A stretch of DNA of 64,000 nt from CAVQJU01 sp963729215 (lineage in GTDB: Bacteria; Acidobacteriota; Vicinamibacteria; Vicinamibacterales; CAVVIG01): contig CAVSND010000019.1 in NCBI GenBank assembly GCA_963729215.1, forward strand, positions 62,001 to 126,000. Direction: 5' to 3'. Shown piece after piece: positions 37,029 to 46,331 of the stretch (position 1 is its first letter; every line of letters starts with the position of its first letter). Below the pieces are notes generated by a model. The model saw nothing but the letters and a program-made list of their open reading frames with translations, made no database searches and was not told the origin of the DNA. Both the position numbers and the translations under genes were made by a program.

Positions 37029-38276
37029 TCACGCGAACGTCTGAAGCGGATCGAACCGTCCCTTGAGCACGACGTCAGGATCGTCGTAGCCAAGCCATTC
37101 CTTGATGGCTGTCGCGTACACGCGTCTGAAGTCTGTCGTCATCTTCAGGTTGCCATCGTCCAGATCGGTCAGGCTCGGGGGCTGGCCGTAGAAGCCGCCT
37201 TTGATCTTGTCGTGTTTGCCAAACAGGAACATGGGCGTCGCCGTGCCGTGGTCCGTGCCGAGACTGCCGTTCTCTTCGACCCGGCGCCCGAATTCCGTGA
37301 ACATCAGGACCGCGACGTCGTCTGCACGGCCAATGCGGGCGATGTCGTCCATGAATGCCCGGACGGCGTCGGCCGTGTACATCAGGAGCCGGCTGTGGAC
37401 GTCGCCTTGCTGGACGTGCGTGTCGAATGAGTTGCCCTGGTAGGCCACGTAGTAGAGCCGCGTCTTCATGCCGGCGTTGATGAGCGCGGCGACGCGCTGC
37501 AGCCCGCCGCCAAACGCGTTGCCGATCCCGTAATCCACGGGCGTTCGATACCCCGCCGAGGCCTGGCGGACGAAATCCGAACTGTCGGCCGCGTTCCTGG
37601 CAGTGGCGGCCAGAAAGTCGAGCGTGGCATTCGATGCCACCGTCGATCCCGCCAGCTCGCCGATCGCGCGTTTCTCCTCGTCGGTCCCGTCACGCCGGAA
37701 ACGTGCGGGATCGTCGAACACGAGCGGTGAGTGTTTGCCGCTGCGGACCGCAAGCGACTGCGAGGTGCCGATGTTGACGATGAGGTTGCGCGTCGCGGGG
37801 CTGAGGTGATCGTCGGCGAGCCGGCCGAGCCAGCCGAGCGGTTCGCCGGCGTTGGGCACGCCGGTGTGCCAATAGCTCATGGACGAAAAATGCGAGAGGC
37901 TCGGATGATCGTAGCCGCACCCATGGACGACGGCCATGCGCCCGTCTTTGTACAGCCGTTCGAAGCCGACCATCGACGGGTGGAACCCGAAGTGGTCGCT
38001 CACCTTCAGGACGTCCCCGGCGGGGATGCCGATGCGCGGCCGCGCGCGGTAGTACGCCGCGTCGCTGTGCGGCACGACCGTGTTCAACCCGTCGTTGCCG
38101 CCTGACAGTTCCAGCACGACGAGAATGCGCTCCGGATACTTTTCGATGCTCGTCCCTTGAAGCGCCTGCGCGGTCAGCGCCGCCGACGTCCGGCTCAGGA
38201 AGAGCGGAAGTCCGGCCCCAAGGCCGATGCCATACAAGCCGCGGGTGAGGAAGTCGCGCCGTGTGCAGCAGTCCAT
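37029..38276 (-). CDS. DUF1501 protein with twin-arginine signal
   Basis: 415 residues. A Tat-type N-terminus (CTRRDFLTRGLYGIGLGAG) precedes a sulfatase-like fold: LVVLELSGGNDGLNTVVP near the start, VVHGCGYDHPSLSHF, then VAVLMFTEFGRRVEENGSLGTDHGTATPMFLFG. The alkaline-phosphatase-superfamily features (D, H and E of TEFGR...DHG) suggest metal binding. The ATG at 38274-38276 is chosen because GAGGAGG lies upstream; the longer TTG start would swallow that site. In many bacteria DUF1501 pairs with a DUF1800 gene, as here (38373-40156). Together they are linked to export or cell-surface maturation, but no activity is proven. A REP-like element separates the two genes. Confidence 0.9.
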   Translation of the reverse strand: MDCCTRRDFLTRGLYGIGLGAGLPLFLSRTSAALTAQALQGTSIEKYPERILVVLELSGGNDGLNTVVPHSDAAYYRARPRIGIPAGDVLKVSDHFGFHPSMVGFERLYKDGRMAVVHGCGYDHPSLSHFSSMSYWHTGVPNAGEPLGWLGRLADDHLSPATRNLIVNIGTSQSLAVRSGKHSPLVFDDPARFRRDGTDEEKRAIGELAGSTVASNATLDFLAATARNAADSSDFVRQASAGYRTPVDYGIGNAFGGGLQRVAALINAGMKTRLYYVAYQGNSFDTHVQQGDVHSRLLMYTADAVRAFMDDIARIGRADDVAVLMFTEFGRRVEENGSLGTDHGTATPMFLFGKHDKIKGGFYGQPPSLTDLDDGNLKMTTDFRRVYATAIKEWLGYDDPDVVLKGRFDPLQTFA

Positions 38277-38302
38277 ATTTCTCAGCCTCCTCAACCTCGC
38301 CC

Positions 38303-38355
38303 GTAGCGTCCGCCTTCAGGCGGACGTTTGCCGGCCGGCTGAAGCCGGCCGCTAC
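38303..38355. repeat. REP-like double-hairpin element, copy C
   Basis: 53 bp, differing from copy B only in the short central stretch (ACGTTTGC instead of ACGCTCGC). The two hairpins GTCCGCC-TTCA-GGCGGAC and GGCCGGC-TGAA-GCCGGCC are intact. It lies between DUF1800 (ends 38373) and DUF1501 (starts 38276), both transcribed leftwards, so here it would sit inside an operon mRNA rather than at its end. Confidence 0.88.
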
Positions 38356-38372
38356 GACATTGTGCAGAACGT

Positions 38373-40156
38373 CTAGTTCACCTGATATGCCGGAGCGCTG
38401 AGCACGAGGTACAGCAATTCGCGCAAGTCGGACTCCGACGTCGTCGATCTGTCGCGGAGAAAGTCGATGAACACGGCGCGGTCCTTCTGCGTCGGCGGCA
38501 CGCTGAGAAATCGTCGCGCGAGATGATCGACGATGGCCTCGGCGGTGGTGGCGTGGGCCGCGGTCAACATGGCCGACAGGTTCAGATCGGCCACGTGGCG
38601 GGGAATGGGCTTCGTTCGCTCGAACGCCGCGACGTAGCCGCGGTAGCTCGCGTATCGCGTGTTGTAGTCCTCGTCGCGCTCGAGCTGCGCGTTGCTTTCG
38701 GCGTCGCCCGTGCCCTCCTTCGTCGCCTCGGTGACGTTCATCCCTTTGGCGAGGTTCTCGCCGACGCGCGCATATGTGGCGGGCATCAGACGATCGGGCG
38801 CGCGGAATGTCCGGGCGTCGGCAAACAGGACATCCCGGAAGAGGTTGCCTCGCTGCAGCAGCGTGGCCGGCGTGATCCACGTCCGGCCGCCGGCCCAGCC
38901 GGCGACGTTCGGCGGATCAAACAGCGACTGCCCGAGGCCTGACGTAAGCCGGCCGAAGTCCGGAATCGTCGGCAGCTCGCGCAACCCCATCTTCCTGTAC
39001 GTGGACACGACCAGGACGACCGGGCTCTTGATCTGCGTGGCCACTGCCGCGGGGCTGTAGAAGTCCCTGGAGAGGAAGATGCGCTTGAGCAGCGGCTTGA
39101 TCTGGTATCCGCTCGCGCGGAAGGATCGGCCGAGATCGGTGCGGATGGCGGCCGGCGCCTCGTCGCGCACGAAGTTCCGGTAGATTTTCGCGGACACGTA
39201 CTCCGCCGTCACCGGCTGCGCGAGGATGATGTCGATCACGTCCTCGCCGTTGAGCGGCGCGGTCTTCCCGAGGAAGACCTTGTCGCCGAAGTCGTGCTGA
39301 TCCCTGTCGAACTTGAACGCAAGGACGTCGTTGGTCCACCCGGTAAACGACCGCGCGGCCTCGCGCACGTCGCGTTCGGTGTAGTTGCCGACGCCCATCG
39401 TGAAGAGCTCGAGCAGCTCGCGGCCGAAGTTTTCGTTCGGATGGCTTTTCACGTTCTCGCCGTTGTCCAGGTAGACGAGCATCGCGGGATCTTTGAGGAT
39501 GCCGACCAGCAGGTCGCGCAGCCCTCCAGACGCATTCGCGCGCAGCATCTCGTTCTGCCGAAGCATCATGCGGTAATCGCGTACCTTCGCGTCCCCGGTG
39601 GCGAAATGTCCGTGCCAGAACAGCGTCAGCTTCTCCTCGAGCGGACGATTCGTCGTGAGCATGCGGTTCGCCCACCAGACGGCCAGCCGCTGCGTTTCGA
39701 TGGAATTCGCGCGCAGGCCGTAGAAGAACTTGTCCACGACGGGCTGGAGCCTGCGGGGCGATCCCTCCGGCAGCGCGCGGACGCCAAGGGCTTCGCCGTG
39801 TTCGCGGGCCTGGCGCACGGCGTCGGCCCGGCTCGGCGGAAACGGATCCATGCCGCGATCCCAGACGCCCGATTCGTCGAACGGTTTCGAGGCGCTGTTG
39901 TCGATGGCCGCGTAATCGACCAGCTGATCGACGGCCTGCTGAGGTGTCAGCCGTGCCAGACGCTCGATTTCCTCGGGCGTCGCGCCGAAGCCCGCGCGCT
40001 CGATCAGATGGGCGGCCCGCTCGTAGGTCCAGTCGGCAGGTGAAATGGGTGAAAGGTCGCCGATCCAGTCGGCCGGCGCGCCGGCCAGCGCGACCGTGGC
40101 GAGCGGACGCACAGCCACAAGGCGTAAAGGAACCATCGGCTGAAGCGGCGGGCCAT
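38373..40156 (-). CDS. DUF1800 family protein, apparent frameshift in the signal region
   Basis: About 590 residues. Core features: HLIERAGFGATPEEIERLARL, RLAVWWANRMLTTNRPLEEKLTLFWHGHFAT, NENFGRELLELFTMGVGNYTERDVREAARSFTGW and FDPPNVAGWAGGRTWI, all standard in DUF1800. The best start is ATG 40154-40156, four bases after GGGAGG, which gives MARRFSRWFLYALWLC..., but this is one base out of frame with the core; the frames meet near 40110 (..VRPLATVALAGAPADWIG). An in-frame ATG at 40134-40136 lacks a ribosome site. I therefore assume one indel. Family role is unknown; always exported and paired with DUF1501, which follows here. The divergent gap 40157-40350 holds no clear promoter. Confidence 0.87.
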
Positions 40157-40350
40157 GAAGCCTCCCACGGGATGCTCCGGGGATGGTACATCGACACGCC
40201 CCAGGCGAGCGAGACTTTCGGGACCTCAATATCGTCTATACTGTGACCTCCGCTTTCCAAGCTGTGGGCCCCCGCATGACAGCGGGGGATGCCTGCCAGG
40301 GCTGGGACATGTGCGACTGAGAGCCAGCGCCTCTTGCGGATTGAACCGAG

Positions 40351-41901
40351 GTGGCGGTGCGTGCGCGTGTACACCTGATCAACCCTAGCAACGTGTCGTT
40401 TGGCGTGGCTGTAATCACGCCGCGCTGGCTGTTCGTTCTCGCCTCTGCCACAGGCACCGCCTGGGGCGATCCCGTCATCGTCGACGAAACACTCGAGACC
40501 ATCGACCCCGAGACCATCTCGGCGGGCGATGTCGTGGGTATTGGCATCCATACGGGCAACGCGCGGCGCGGCTACGCGATCGGCCGGATCGCCAGGGAGC
40601 GCGGCGCCTGGGTGGTGTTCGGCGGCATTCACGCCACGCTGTACCCCGACGAATCGCGCGAACACGGCGCGGCGCACGCGGTGGTTCGCGGCGACGGCGA
40701 CCTGGTCTGGAAGAACGTCGTCGCCGACTGCATGGCAGGCCATCCGTTGCCGGTTTATGAAGGGGGCCGGGTGACCGGCGACGACTTCGTGTCTGCCCGC
40801 TGGGATCTCCTGCCGAAGGGACGGTACATGTGGGCGTCCGTGCAGACCGTGCGCGGCTGCCCGAAGCACTGCTCGTTCTGCTCCGTGTGGCGAACCGATG
40901 GTCAGGAACCGCGGCAGCGGGGCGTCGATAAGGTGGTGGGCGAAATCGTCGTGCTCCGCCGCCTGGGCTTCCGGTTCATCGCGCTGGCGGACGATAACTT
41001 CTATCCGGTCACGCTCGACGATCTGGCGGCCGCCAAGCGGCGGGCCGATCAATCGCGTTATCACGAACTGCTCGAGATGCGCCAGGAGCGTTTCGAGCTG
41101 ATGGCCGAACTCGCGCGCCTGCCCGAGGATCTCGTGTTCTACACGCAGATCACGATGGAAGCCGCCGAGGATCCCTCGTTTCTCGACGCGATGAAGAAGG
41201 CGCACATCCGCGGTGCGCTCGTCGGCGTCGAGTCCGTCACCGACGCGGGACTGAAGGACGTCTACAAGGGCTTCAACCTCGCCGGCGATGCGCTCGTCGC
41301 CCGCCTTCGCGCGTTCCGCCGTCACGGGGTGCACGTGCTCGGGTCCTTTATCTTCGGGCTGCCGAGCGACGACAAGGCAACCTTCGACGCGACGGTTGCG
41401 CTGGCGGACCAGGCCGACCTGACATTCGCGCAATTCGTCCTGCTGACGCCGTTCCCGGGCACCATCGATTTCGAGAAGTGGTCGGGCATTGAACAGAACG
41501 CGAAAACCCAGGTGGATGGCGTATCCATCACGCAGCACTGGCTGATTCCAGAGGATCGCCGCCCCAAGCTCTACACCGAGCACCCGACGATGTCGCTGGA
41601 GGAGATCCGTACGGGCACGCAGGGTGCGTGGGACCAGTTCTACAGCTGGCGCCGCATCTGGGCGCGCTCGCGCGTCGTCGAATCCGTGAAGGCGCGCGTC
41701 GCGTTCGTGCTGGTCTCGAAGCTCTATCGGCAGATGTACGCGAACACCGGCATCGCCACCGACAGCGCCCGCGTGGCTCGATCGGCGCGATGGGCACGGT
41801 GGATGGGAATCGTCTGCCGCCGGCTGTTCCTGGGCGCGCCCATGCCGGATCTCGCCGTGCCCGGCCCGATTCAGGCCAACGAAGCGCTGTCCAGAGTCTA
41901 G
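40351..41901 (+). CDS. B12-binding-domain radical SAM protein
   Basis: 516 residues. The N-terminal 140 residues form a cobalamin-binding-like domain without the classic DxHxxG (VVGIGIHTGNARRGYAIGRI, VVFGGIHATLYPDE). The radical SAM core begins at about 165, with Cys170-x3-Cys174-x2-Cys177 (GCPKHCSFCSVW) to bind the 4Fe-4S cluster, then FRFIALADDNFY and the ESVTDAGLKDVYKGFN and GSFIFGLPSDD strands. The C-terminal 100 residues are helical (WDQFYSWRRIW...). This places it among BchE/HpnJ-like enzymes acting on lipids, cyclic compounds or C-methylation targets. No biosynthetic partner is adjacent, so the substrate is open. The start GTG 40351 is followed by a second GTG two codons later; either could be used. 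Confidence 0.87.
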   Translation: MAVRARVHLINPSNVSFGVAVITPRWLFVLASATGTAWGDPVIVDETLETIDPETISAGDVVGIGIHTGNARRGYAIGRIARERGAWVVFGGIHATLYPDESREHGAAHAVVRGDGDLVWKNVVADCMAGHPLPVYEGGRVTGDDFVSARWDLLPKGRYMWASVQTVRGCPKHCSFCSVWRTDGQEPRQRGVDKVVGEIVVLRRLGFRFIALADDNFYPVTLDDLAAAKRRADQSRYHELLEMRQERFELMAELARLPEDLVFYTQITMEAAEDPSFLDAMKKAHIRGALVGVESVTDAGLKDVYKGFNLAGDALVARLRAFRRHGVHVLGSFIFGLPSDDKATFDATVALADQADLTFAQFVLLTPFPGTIDFEKWSGIEQNAKTQVDGVSITQHWLIPEDRRPKLYTEHPTMSLEEIRTGTQGAWDQFYSWRRIWARSRVVESVKARVAFVLVSKLYRQMYANTGIATDSARVARSARWARWMGIVCRRLFLGAPMPDLAVPGPIQANEALSRV

Positions 41902-41987
41902 GCGAGCAGAAGTACCGATCCTGCCAGGTTTCGCCGGTCCTCACCGGCCGCGGGAGCGGCTAGAATGGGCGCGTCTGGAGGTCCGGT

Positions 41988-43095
41988 ATGCGCCTGCGCT
42001 GCGCGAGCCCCATCACGCTTGTTGCGATCGTTGCCGTCATCGTCTCCGCCGGCGTGCCGGCTTCGGGCCAGTGGCTCCAACATCCGACGGTCGGCGTTCC
42101 GCGCACCGCTGACGGAAAGCCGAACCTCTCGGCGCCCGCGCCGCGAACGCCTGACGGGAAGCCCGACCTGTCCGGTTTGTGGAACCGGATTTCCCCCAAG
42201 TACAGCCGCAACATCGCCGCCGACCTGAAGCCAGGCGATGTGCTGCCGTGGGCCGAAGCCCTGGTGCAGGCGCGTCACGAGGATCTCGGCAAGGGCTACA
42301 TGAACGTGATGTGCGTGCCCTTCGGCCCGAGCTACAGCACATCGGCCGACACGACCGGCGCCGAGATGATGAAGATCATTCAGACGCCGCAGGTCATCCT
42401 GATTCTCAACCCGGATCTCACATACCGCCAGGTCTTCATGGATGGGCGGACGCTCGAGAAGGAGCCCAACCCCGCGTGGATGGGTTACTCGGTGGGACGC
42501 TGGGAGGGCGACACACTGGTGGTCGAAAGCAACGGGTACAACGACCGGACCTGGCTCGATCATGATGGCCACCCGCACACCGAAGCGCTGCGAATGACCG
42601 AACGCTACCGCCGCCGCGACTTCGGCCACATGGATCTCGAAGTGACGTACACCGATCCGAAGGCTTACGCCCGGCCATGGACCGTGGCCGTTCGCGCGGA
42701 ACTGGCTGCGGATACCGAGATGATCGAGTTTGTCTGCAACGAGCGGGAAGCCAACCCCGGCCTCGCGCACTGGGCGGGCAAGGCGTCGGACGAGCGCCGA
42801 TCCGAAGTGAAAGTCGCGCGCGAGGTGCTCGCAAAATACGTCGGCACCTATGTCGAGCAGCCCAAGTACTGGAGGCTCGAGCCGCGGACCGTCGTCATCA
42901 GCCTCTCGGATGACACGTTGTTCGGCGACATGGACGGGCGAGGGAAGGTGCCTCTCGTGCCGCAATCGCAGACGCTCTTCTCTGGTTTGTACGGCCTGGG
43001 TGTCGCGTTCGTGCCGGATGCCCGAGGGCGTCCCGGCCTCCCTGTTCGTGAAGCACGTTTCAGGCGACTACGCGTTCGCGCCGAAGAAGAAATGA
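41988..43095 (+). CDS. Exported protein of the WEGDTLVVE family, paralogue 3, one apparent frameshift
   Basis: About 368 residues once repaired. GGAGG precedes the ATG. Signal peptide LVAIVAVIVSAGVPASGQ. The mature protein starts with a repeated TADGKPNLS / TPDGKPDLSGLWN motif, then VMCVPFGPSY, GRWEGDTLVVESNGYND, HPHTEALRMTERYRRRDFGHM and KAYARPWTVAV. The frame breaks near 43020: VAFVPDA continues in the neighbouring frame as EGVPASLFVKHVSGDYAFAP and stops at TGA 43093-43095. The unrepaired frame would run to 43145 with an unrelated tail. It is the longest of the three paralogues and carries an extra C-terminal beta domain (VGTYVEQPKYWRLEPRTVVISL). Confidence 0.75.
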
Positions 43096-43147
43096 ACCGG
43101 CGGGGCGCTTCTGTCGGACTATTGTGTCTCCTGACTTTTGGCTGATC

Positions 43148-43166
43148 GAACGTCCTCGGGACGTTC
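43148..43166. terminator. Perfect hairpin between convergent genes
   Basis: GAACGTCC-TCG-GGACGTTC is an 8-bp perfect stem with a three-base loop, lying between the WEGDTLVVE gene (stop 43095) and the leftward gene ending at 43166. There is no strong T-run on either side. It could serve both directions, and its last base is the first base of the opposing stop codon. Confidence 0.5.
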
Positions 43167-43646
43167 TACCGGTCTTGGGGGACCGAGACTGTCACCGAGA
43201 CCCTCGTCCCTGTGGTGTACAGAACCTTTGTCTCGTAGGCTGCCGACTGAGCTGAATCACCAAATACGGGACCGACCTCGCCAGTCTGAAGCATGCGTTG
43301 GATCCAAAAGTAGTACATGCCGGCCTCCTCGAGAGTCACGAGCTGATGCGTATCGTTTTCGAAATCGGATACACCCCACGCACGAACGACCTTGGCGGTA
43401 TTGCAAGGTTCGCCACAACGCTGCAGGATGAGGGCCTCGTTGCTCCTCAACCCCGTTGCGGCAAACTCCAACCGCATGCCGACTGAAAGTGGCCGTGTCG
43501 TCATCGTCGTTGCCTTGAGCATTGGCTCGAGAACAAACACTGCGTCCGGTGGCTTGTTTCTGCGCCAGGGCGTCCGGTGTCATCAGCAGCAGATAGCCTG
43601 CGGCGGCGGCAAAGATGATCAACGCAACTATTTGACGACGCATCAA
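43166..43646 (-). CDS. Small exported protein of unknown function, one apparent frameshift
   Basis: About 160 residues after joining. The N-terminus MMRRQIVALIIFAAAAGYLLLMTPDALAQ is a signal peptide from ATG 43644-43646. Near 43545 the frame moves, and the rest reads VFVLEPMLKATTM, PLSVGMRLEFAATGLRSNEAL, LQRCGEPCNTAKVVRAWG, NDTHQLVTLEEAGMYYFWIQRML and ends VSVTVSVPQDR. The pattern of short strands, a CGEPC disulfide pair and Tyr/Trp-rich edges suggests a small secreted beta-sandwich. I recognise no family. Codon use and GC are slightly lower than in the neighbours, which may hint at a different history. Confidence 0.5.
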
Positions 43647-43857
43647 ACGCTCCAGTCAGGCTACGTATCTTGAGCAGACCGCTGACGTCGCTTCGCGTGA
43701 TACCCCCGGAAGGAAGAGACATCTGTCTGCCCTCATTCCCCTGGCGGCACGCATCTTAGCACCGGCGTGTGAGTGAGTGGGCGCGCCCGGAAGGGCAGGA
43801 GTCCGAGGGTGGGGAAGCCGCCCCGTCGCAAACTGGATGACAACGAATGGCGAAAAA

Positions 43858-43934
43858 TGGTCGGGGCGACTGGATTCGAACCAGCGACCCTCTGCTCCCA
43901 AAGCAGATGCGCTACCAGGCTGCGCTACGCCCCG
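43858..43934 (-). tRNA. tRNA-Pro (anticodon UGG)
   Basis: A complete cloverleaf on the minus strand. Acceptor CGGGGCG pairs with CGCCCCG; the D arm AGCGCAGCCTGGTAGCGC, anticodon stem TCTGC/GCAGA with loop TTTGGGA (anticodon TGG) and T arm GCTGGTTCGAATCCAGT are all present. CCA is encoded at the 3' end (43858-43860), followed by TTTTT (43853-43857), which can act as a terminator. No other tRNA is nearby. The flanks 43647-43857 and 43935-44072 show no gene that I can support. Confidence 0.95.
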
Positions 43935-44072
43935 ACTCCGACAATCTTACTGCGGTTTCTCGCGGTGCGCATCAGCGGGCTGGGTTGATGCGGCGAACTG
44001 CCTGGGACGGACGTCCCGGCGTGTCCACAGTGTGGGGGGCGCGCCCAGTCGGGCGCGGCCTCACACGGCCGA

Positions 44073-45009
44073 TCACTTCTTCAGTTCAACTCGCGTCGCG
44101 AGGAAGCTCCCGTCGGCCTGGCGAGTCCCTTTGACCTCGACTGAACTGCCAGCCGCGAGCGCCGTGCACGACGTGTCCTTGAACTGTGTCCCTGCGTTCG
44201 TCTTCACCGGCGTCGTTCCGACTTTGAATGCGAGGGTGTTCGCGGCGCACGACCCGGTGATCGATCCCGCAGCGATCGTGCCCTTCAATTCATCGTTCTC
44301 GTCCTCGTTCTCGACCTCGCCATCTACGCTCGCCGCCAGCACCGATCCGTCCGCCTGCCGCGTCCCTTTGACCTCGACCTGACTGCCGGCCTTGATCGCG
44401 TCGCACGTCGCCGATCTGAACAGCGTTGACGCGTTGGTCGTCGCCCTCGTCGAGCCAACCATGAACGACAGGTTGTGCGCAGCGCACGAGCCAGTAAGGC
44501 TGCCGATTGAGACGATGCCGTTCAGCTCGGCCTGATTCTGATTGTCGTCGCCGTTGTCGTGGTGTTCGTCCTCCAGATGCGCGTCGTGCCCGTTGACGCG
44601 CACGGTGATCACGACGGTGGAATGCTCGGCGACGCCGTCCAGGCCGAGCACGGCATCTACGCCCGTACCGGTGAAGTGCAGCTCGACGTGCCCGGCGGGC
44701 ACGTTGTTCAGCGTAAAGTGGCCGCTGCCGTCAACGGTCGCCGAGGCGTTCGATCCGGCGACGCTGACGGTCATCGTGACGCCCATCGTCTTCACTGCCG
44801 ACGCGGTCGTGACGCCGACGACGGTGCCCGAGATGGTCGCGCCCGAAACGGCGCCTGACGCCGGCGACGCCGCGGGCGAGTTGCCCGCCGCTGAAGTCGG
44901 CGTAGTGAGTGCTGTTTGAGACCCGCTGCACGCAGCAATTGCCACTACGGAAAGGGTCAGGGCGAGTACCGACGACCATCCGGCTGCCGTGCGATCGGAA
45001 CATCATCAC
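44073..45009 (-). CDS. DUF5666-repeat lipoprotein, apparent frameshift in the signal region
   Basis: About 310 residues. The start is the ATG pair at 45004-45009 behind a very strong AAGGAGGTG; that frame (MMFRSHGSRMV) is one base off the body, which reads SSVLALTLSVVAIAACSGSQ, a lipoprotein signal with its cysteine. They join near 44975. The mature part has a beta-sandwich resembling carboxypeptidase-regulatory domains (SATVDGSGHFTLNNVPAGHVELHFTG), an acidic His/Asp/Asn-rich linker, then two DUF5666-type repeats, each with GSLTGSCAAHNLSFMVG or SITGSCAANTLAFKVG, a further cysteine, and QVEVKGTRQADGS(V/F)LA. The two cysteines per repeat probably form disulfides. Exported, function unknown. Confidence 0.8.
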
Positions 45010-45194
45010 CTCCTTGAAGGAACCACGGAAACGCCGCCAATATCGAAGGTGGAAACAAAGTGCAAGGGCAGCGCCAGCCGGATGCCGACGAGCTCAGCTG
45101 CTCAAATGACTGGAAGGCTTGATGTTGCGCGAGACCTGGCCGGCAGTTGACGGATTGCCGGCAGGCACCTCTCGAATTACGTAAGAACCTCGAT

Positions 45195-45362
45195 CAGCGG
45201 GCGTGCTTTCTGCACGAGTGTCGGGTCACGGTGGCTGGGGGAACGCGCGCCCGGCGAATACGTCGTCCGCGTCCAGGCGAACGACGTCTCGGCGGCAGCG
45301 GGTTTCAGTGCTGCTGGACCACGGCGCGGATCGAGGTGACCGCCGCGCCGCGAAGTCCCGCG
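45195..45362 (+). pseudogene. Possible remnant of an exported protein C-terminus
   Basis: The 368-base gap 45010-45377 has no intact gene. Within it the plus strand reads GERAPGEYVVRVQANDVSA in one frame and GFQCCWTTARIEVTAAP in the next. Both resemble C-terminal pieces of Acidobacteriota exported proteins with a CCWT motif. Neither has a start or a full domain, and a frame break separates them near 45300. I read this as a decayed gene fragment. The rest of the gap is featureless. Confidence 0.3.
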
Positions 45363-45377
45363 GCCGGCAGCGCCAGT

Positions 45378-45881
45378 TTATTTGGGCGGCCGCGGAAGGT
45401 GCAGCGACATCAGCACAATCGTGCTGTCGATCGCGCTGAACCAGTGCGGTGTGCCCTCGGGCACCATGATGAAGTCGCCCTTCGCCACGCGGCGGGTCAC
45501 CCCGCCGTCGATGCCGCTCCCGCTCGAGTTTTCAGCGTTGGTGCGCTTCTCTTCCTTGAGCTTCCCGCCCGTGACCAGCGTGGCGGATCCGTCCACGACG
45601 TAGAACAGCTCGGCTTCCTTGTCGTGAACCGCGGCGTTCGCGACCGCGGCACGATATTCGAGGCTGACGTTGTAGGGCGCCAGCTGGATCATCGACTGCG
45701 CGAGCAGCGCCTGGCCTTCCTTGCGGTCTACCCTGGCCTTTGCAATCAGCGCGGTCACGTCGGCGGCCGACACCATGGTTCGCCCAGCGGCCGGAGACGA
45801 CACGGCGGGCGCGGCGGGCTGCTGAGCAAACGCGGGAACCGACAGGAAAACAAGAGTAAGACCGGTCATCACTGCGCGCAT
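45378..45881 (-). CDS. Exported cupin-domain protein
   Basis: 167 residues. ATG 45879-45881 is fixed by GGAGG six bases upstream; the frame upstream of it is noise. Signal peptide MTGLTLVFLSVPAFAQQ. One cupin fold follows: NVSLEYRAAVANAAVHDKEAELFYVVDGSATLVTGGKL (motif 1, with H-x-K-x-A-E-x-FYVVDGS) and VAKGDFIMVPEGTPHWFSAID (motif 2 with the metal His). Motif 1 keeps one His and a Glu, so metal binding is possible. Secreted cupins of this type are unassigned. The 5' flank 45882-46228 (347 bases) contains no gene I can support. Confidence 0.8.
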   Translation of the reverse strand: MRAVMTGLTLVFLSVPAFAQQPAAPAVSSPAAGRTMVSAADVTALIAKARVDRKEGQALLAQSMIQLAPYNVSLEYRAAVANAAVHDKEAELFYVVDGSATLVTGGKLKEEKRTNAENSSGSGIDGGVTRRVAKGDFIMVPEGTPHWFSAIDSTIVLMSLHLPRPPK

Positions 45882-46234
45882 TACGATCCTCCAGTAGGCG
45901 GAATTGTAGTCGAAGAGGGGTTCGCGGAATCGTCGGCCAATGACGAATCTGTCTGGTCGAGCGGCTCCCACTGACGGTTTTCGCGGGTCGCCGTCCGCGG
46001 CGCCTGGCTGAAAGCGGGTTCTGCCGAGGTCATCGTTGATCGCGGTTGCGCGCGGTGTCTCAGGTTCGGGCAATGAATTACACAAGGCGCGTATCTTGCT
46101 CCTCGTTAGACGTGCCTGTGTGTCGACGCGCGAAAGGGGAGACAGCCGGCGGCATCCGCCGGCTCGTCTCTTTCAGTGTTCACGAGCACTCAGAGACTCT
46201 GGCAATCAGCACGCGCCGCAACGCCTGACAAATT

Positions 46235-46306
46235 AACGCAGAGATCGCAGAGATCGCGGAGTTTCCGATCTGGAAAGACCTCTGCGATCTCCGCGATCTC
46301 TGCGTT
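46235..46306. repeat. Inverted repeat element, copy 1 (AACGCAGAGATCGCAG arms), downstream of iorB-like gene
   Basis: A 26-base left arm (46235-46260) made of GCAGAGATC units faces a 26-base right arm (46281-46306) that is its reverse complement except for two positions; the loop is 20 bases. The 26-base arms are identical in sequence to those at 49111-49191. It lies 25 bases beyond the stop codon of the molybdenum hydroxylase large subunit gene. It may be a terminator-like structure; no T-run follows. Confidence 0.88.
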
Positions 46307-46331
46307 TGTACGTCTTCTCTGCGTTCTCTCT

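Noticed and set aside
38917..41583. Minus-strand 888-residue reading frame across DUF1800 and the radical SAM gene
   Set aside because: It crosses two real genes on opposite strands; the composition is that of a shadow frame with no domain.
43858..43934. Genomic island at the tRNA-Pro gene
   Set aside because: No integrase, no direct repeat of the tRNA 3' end and no phage or plasmid genes on either side in this window.
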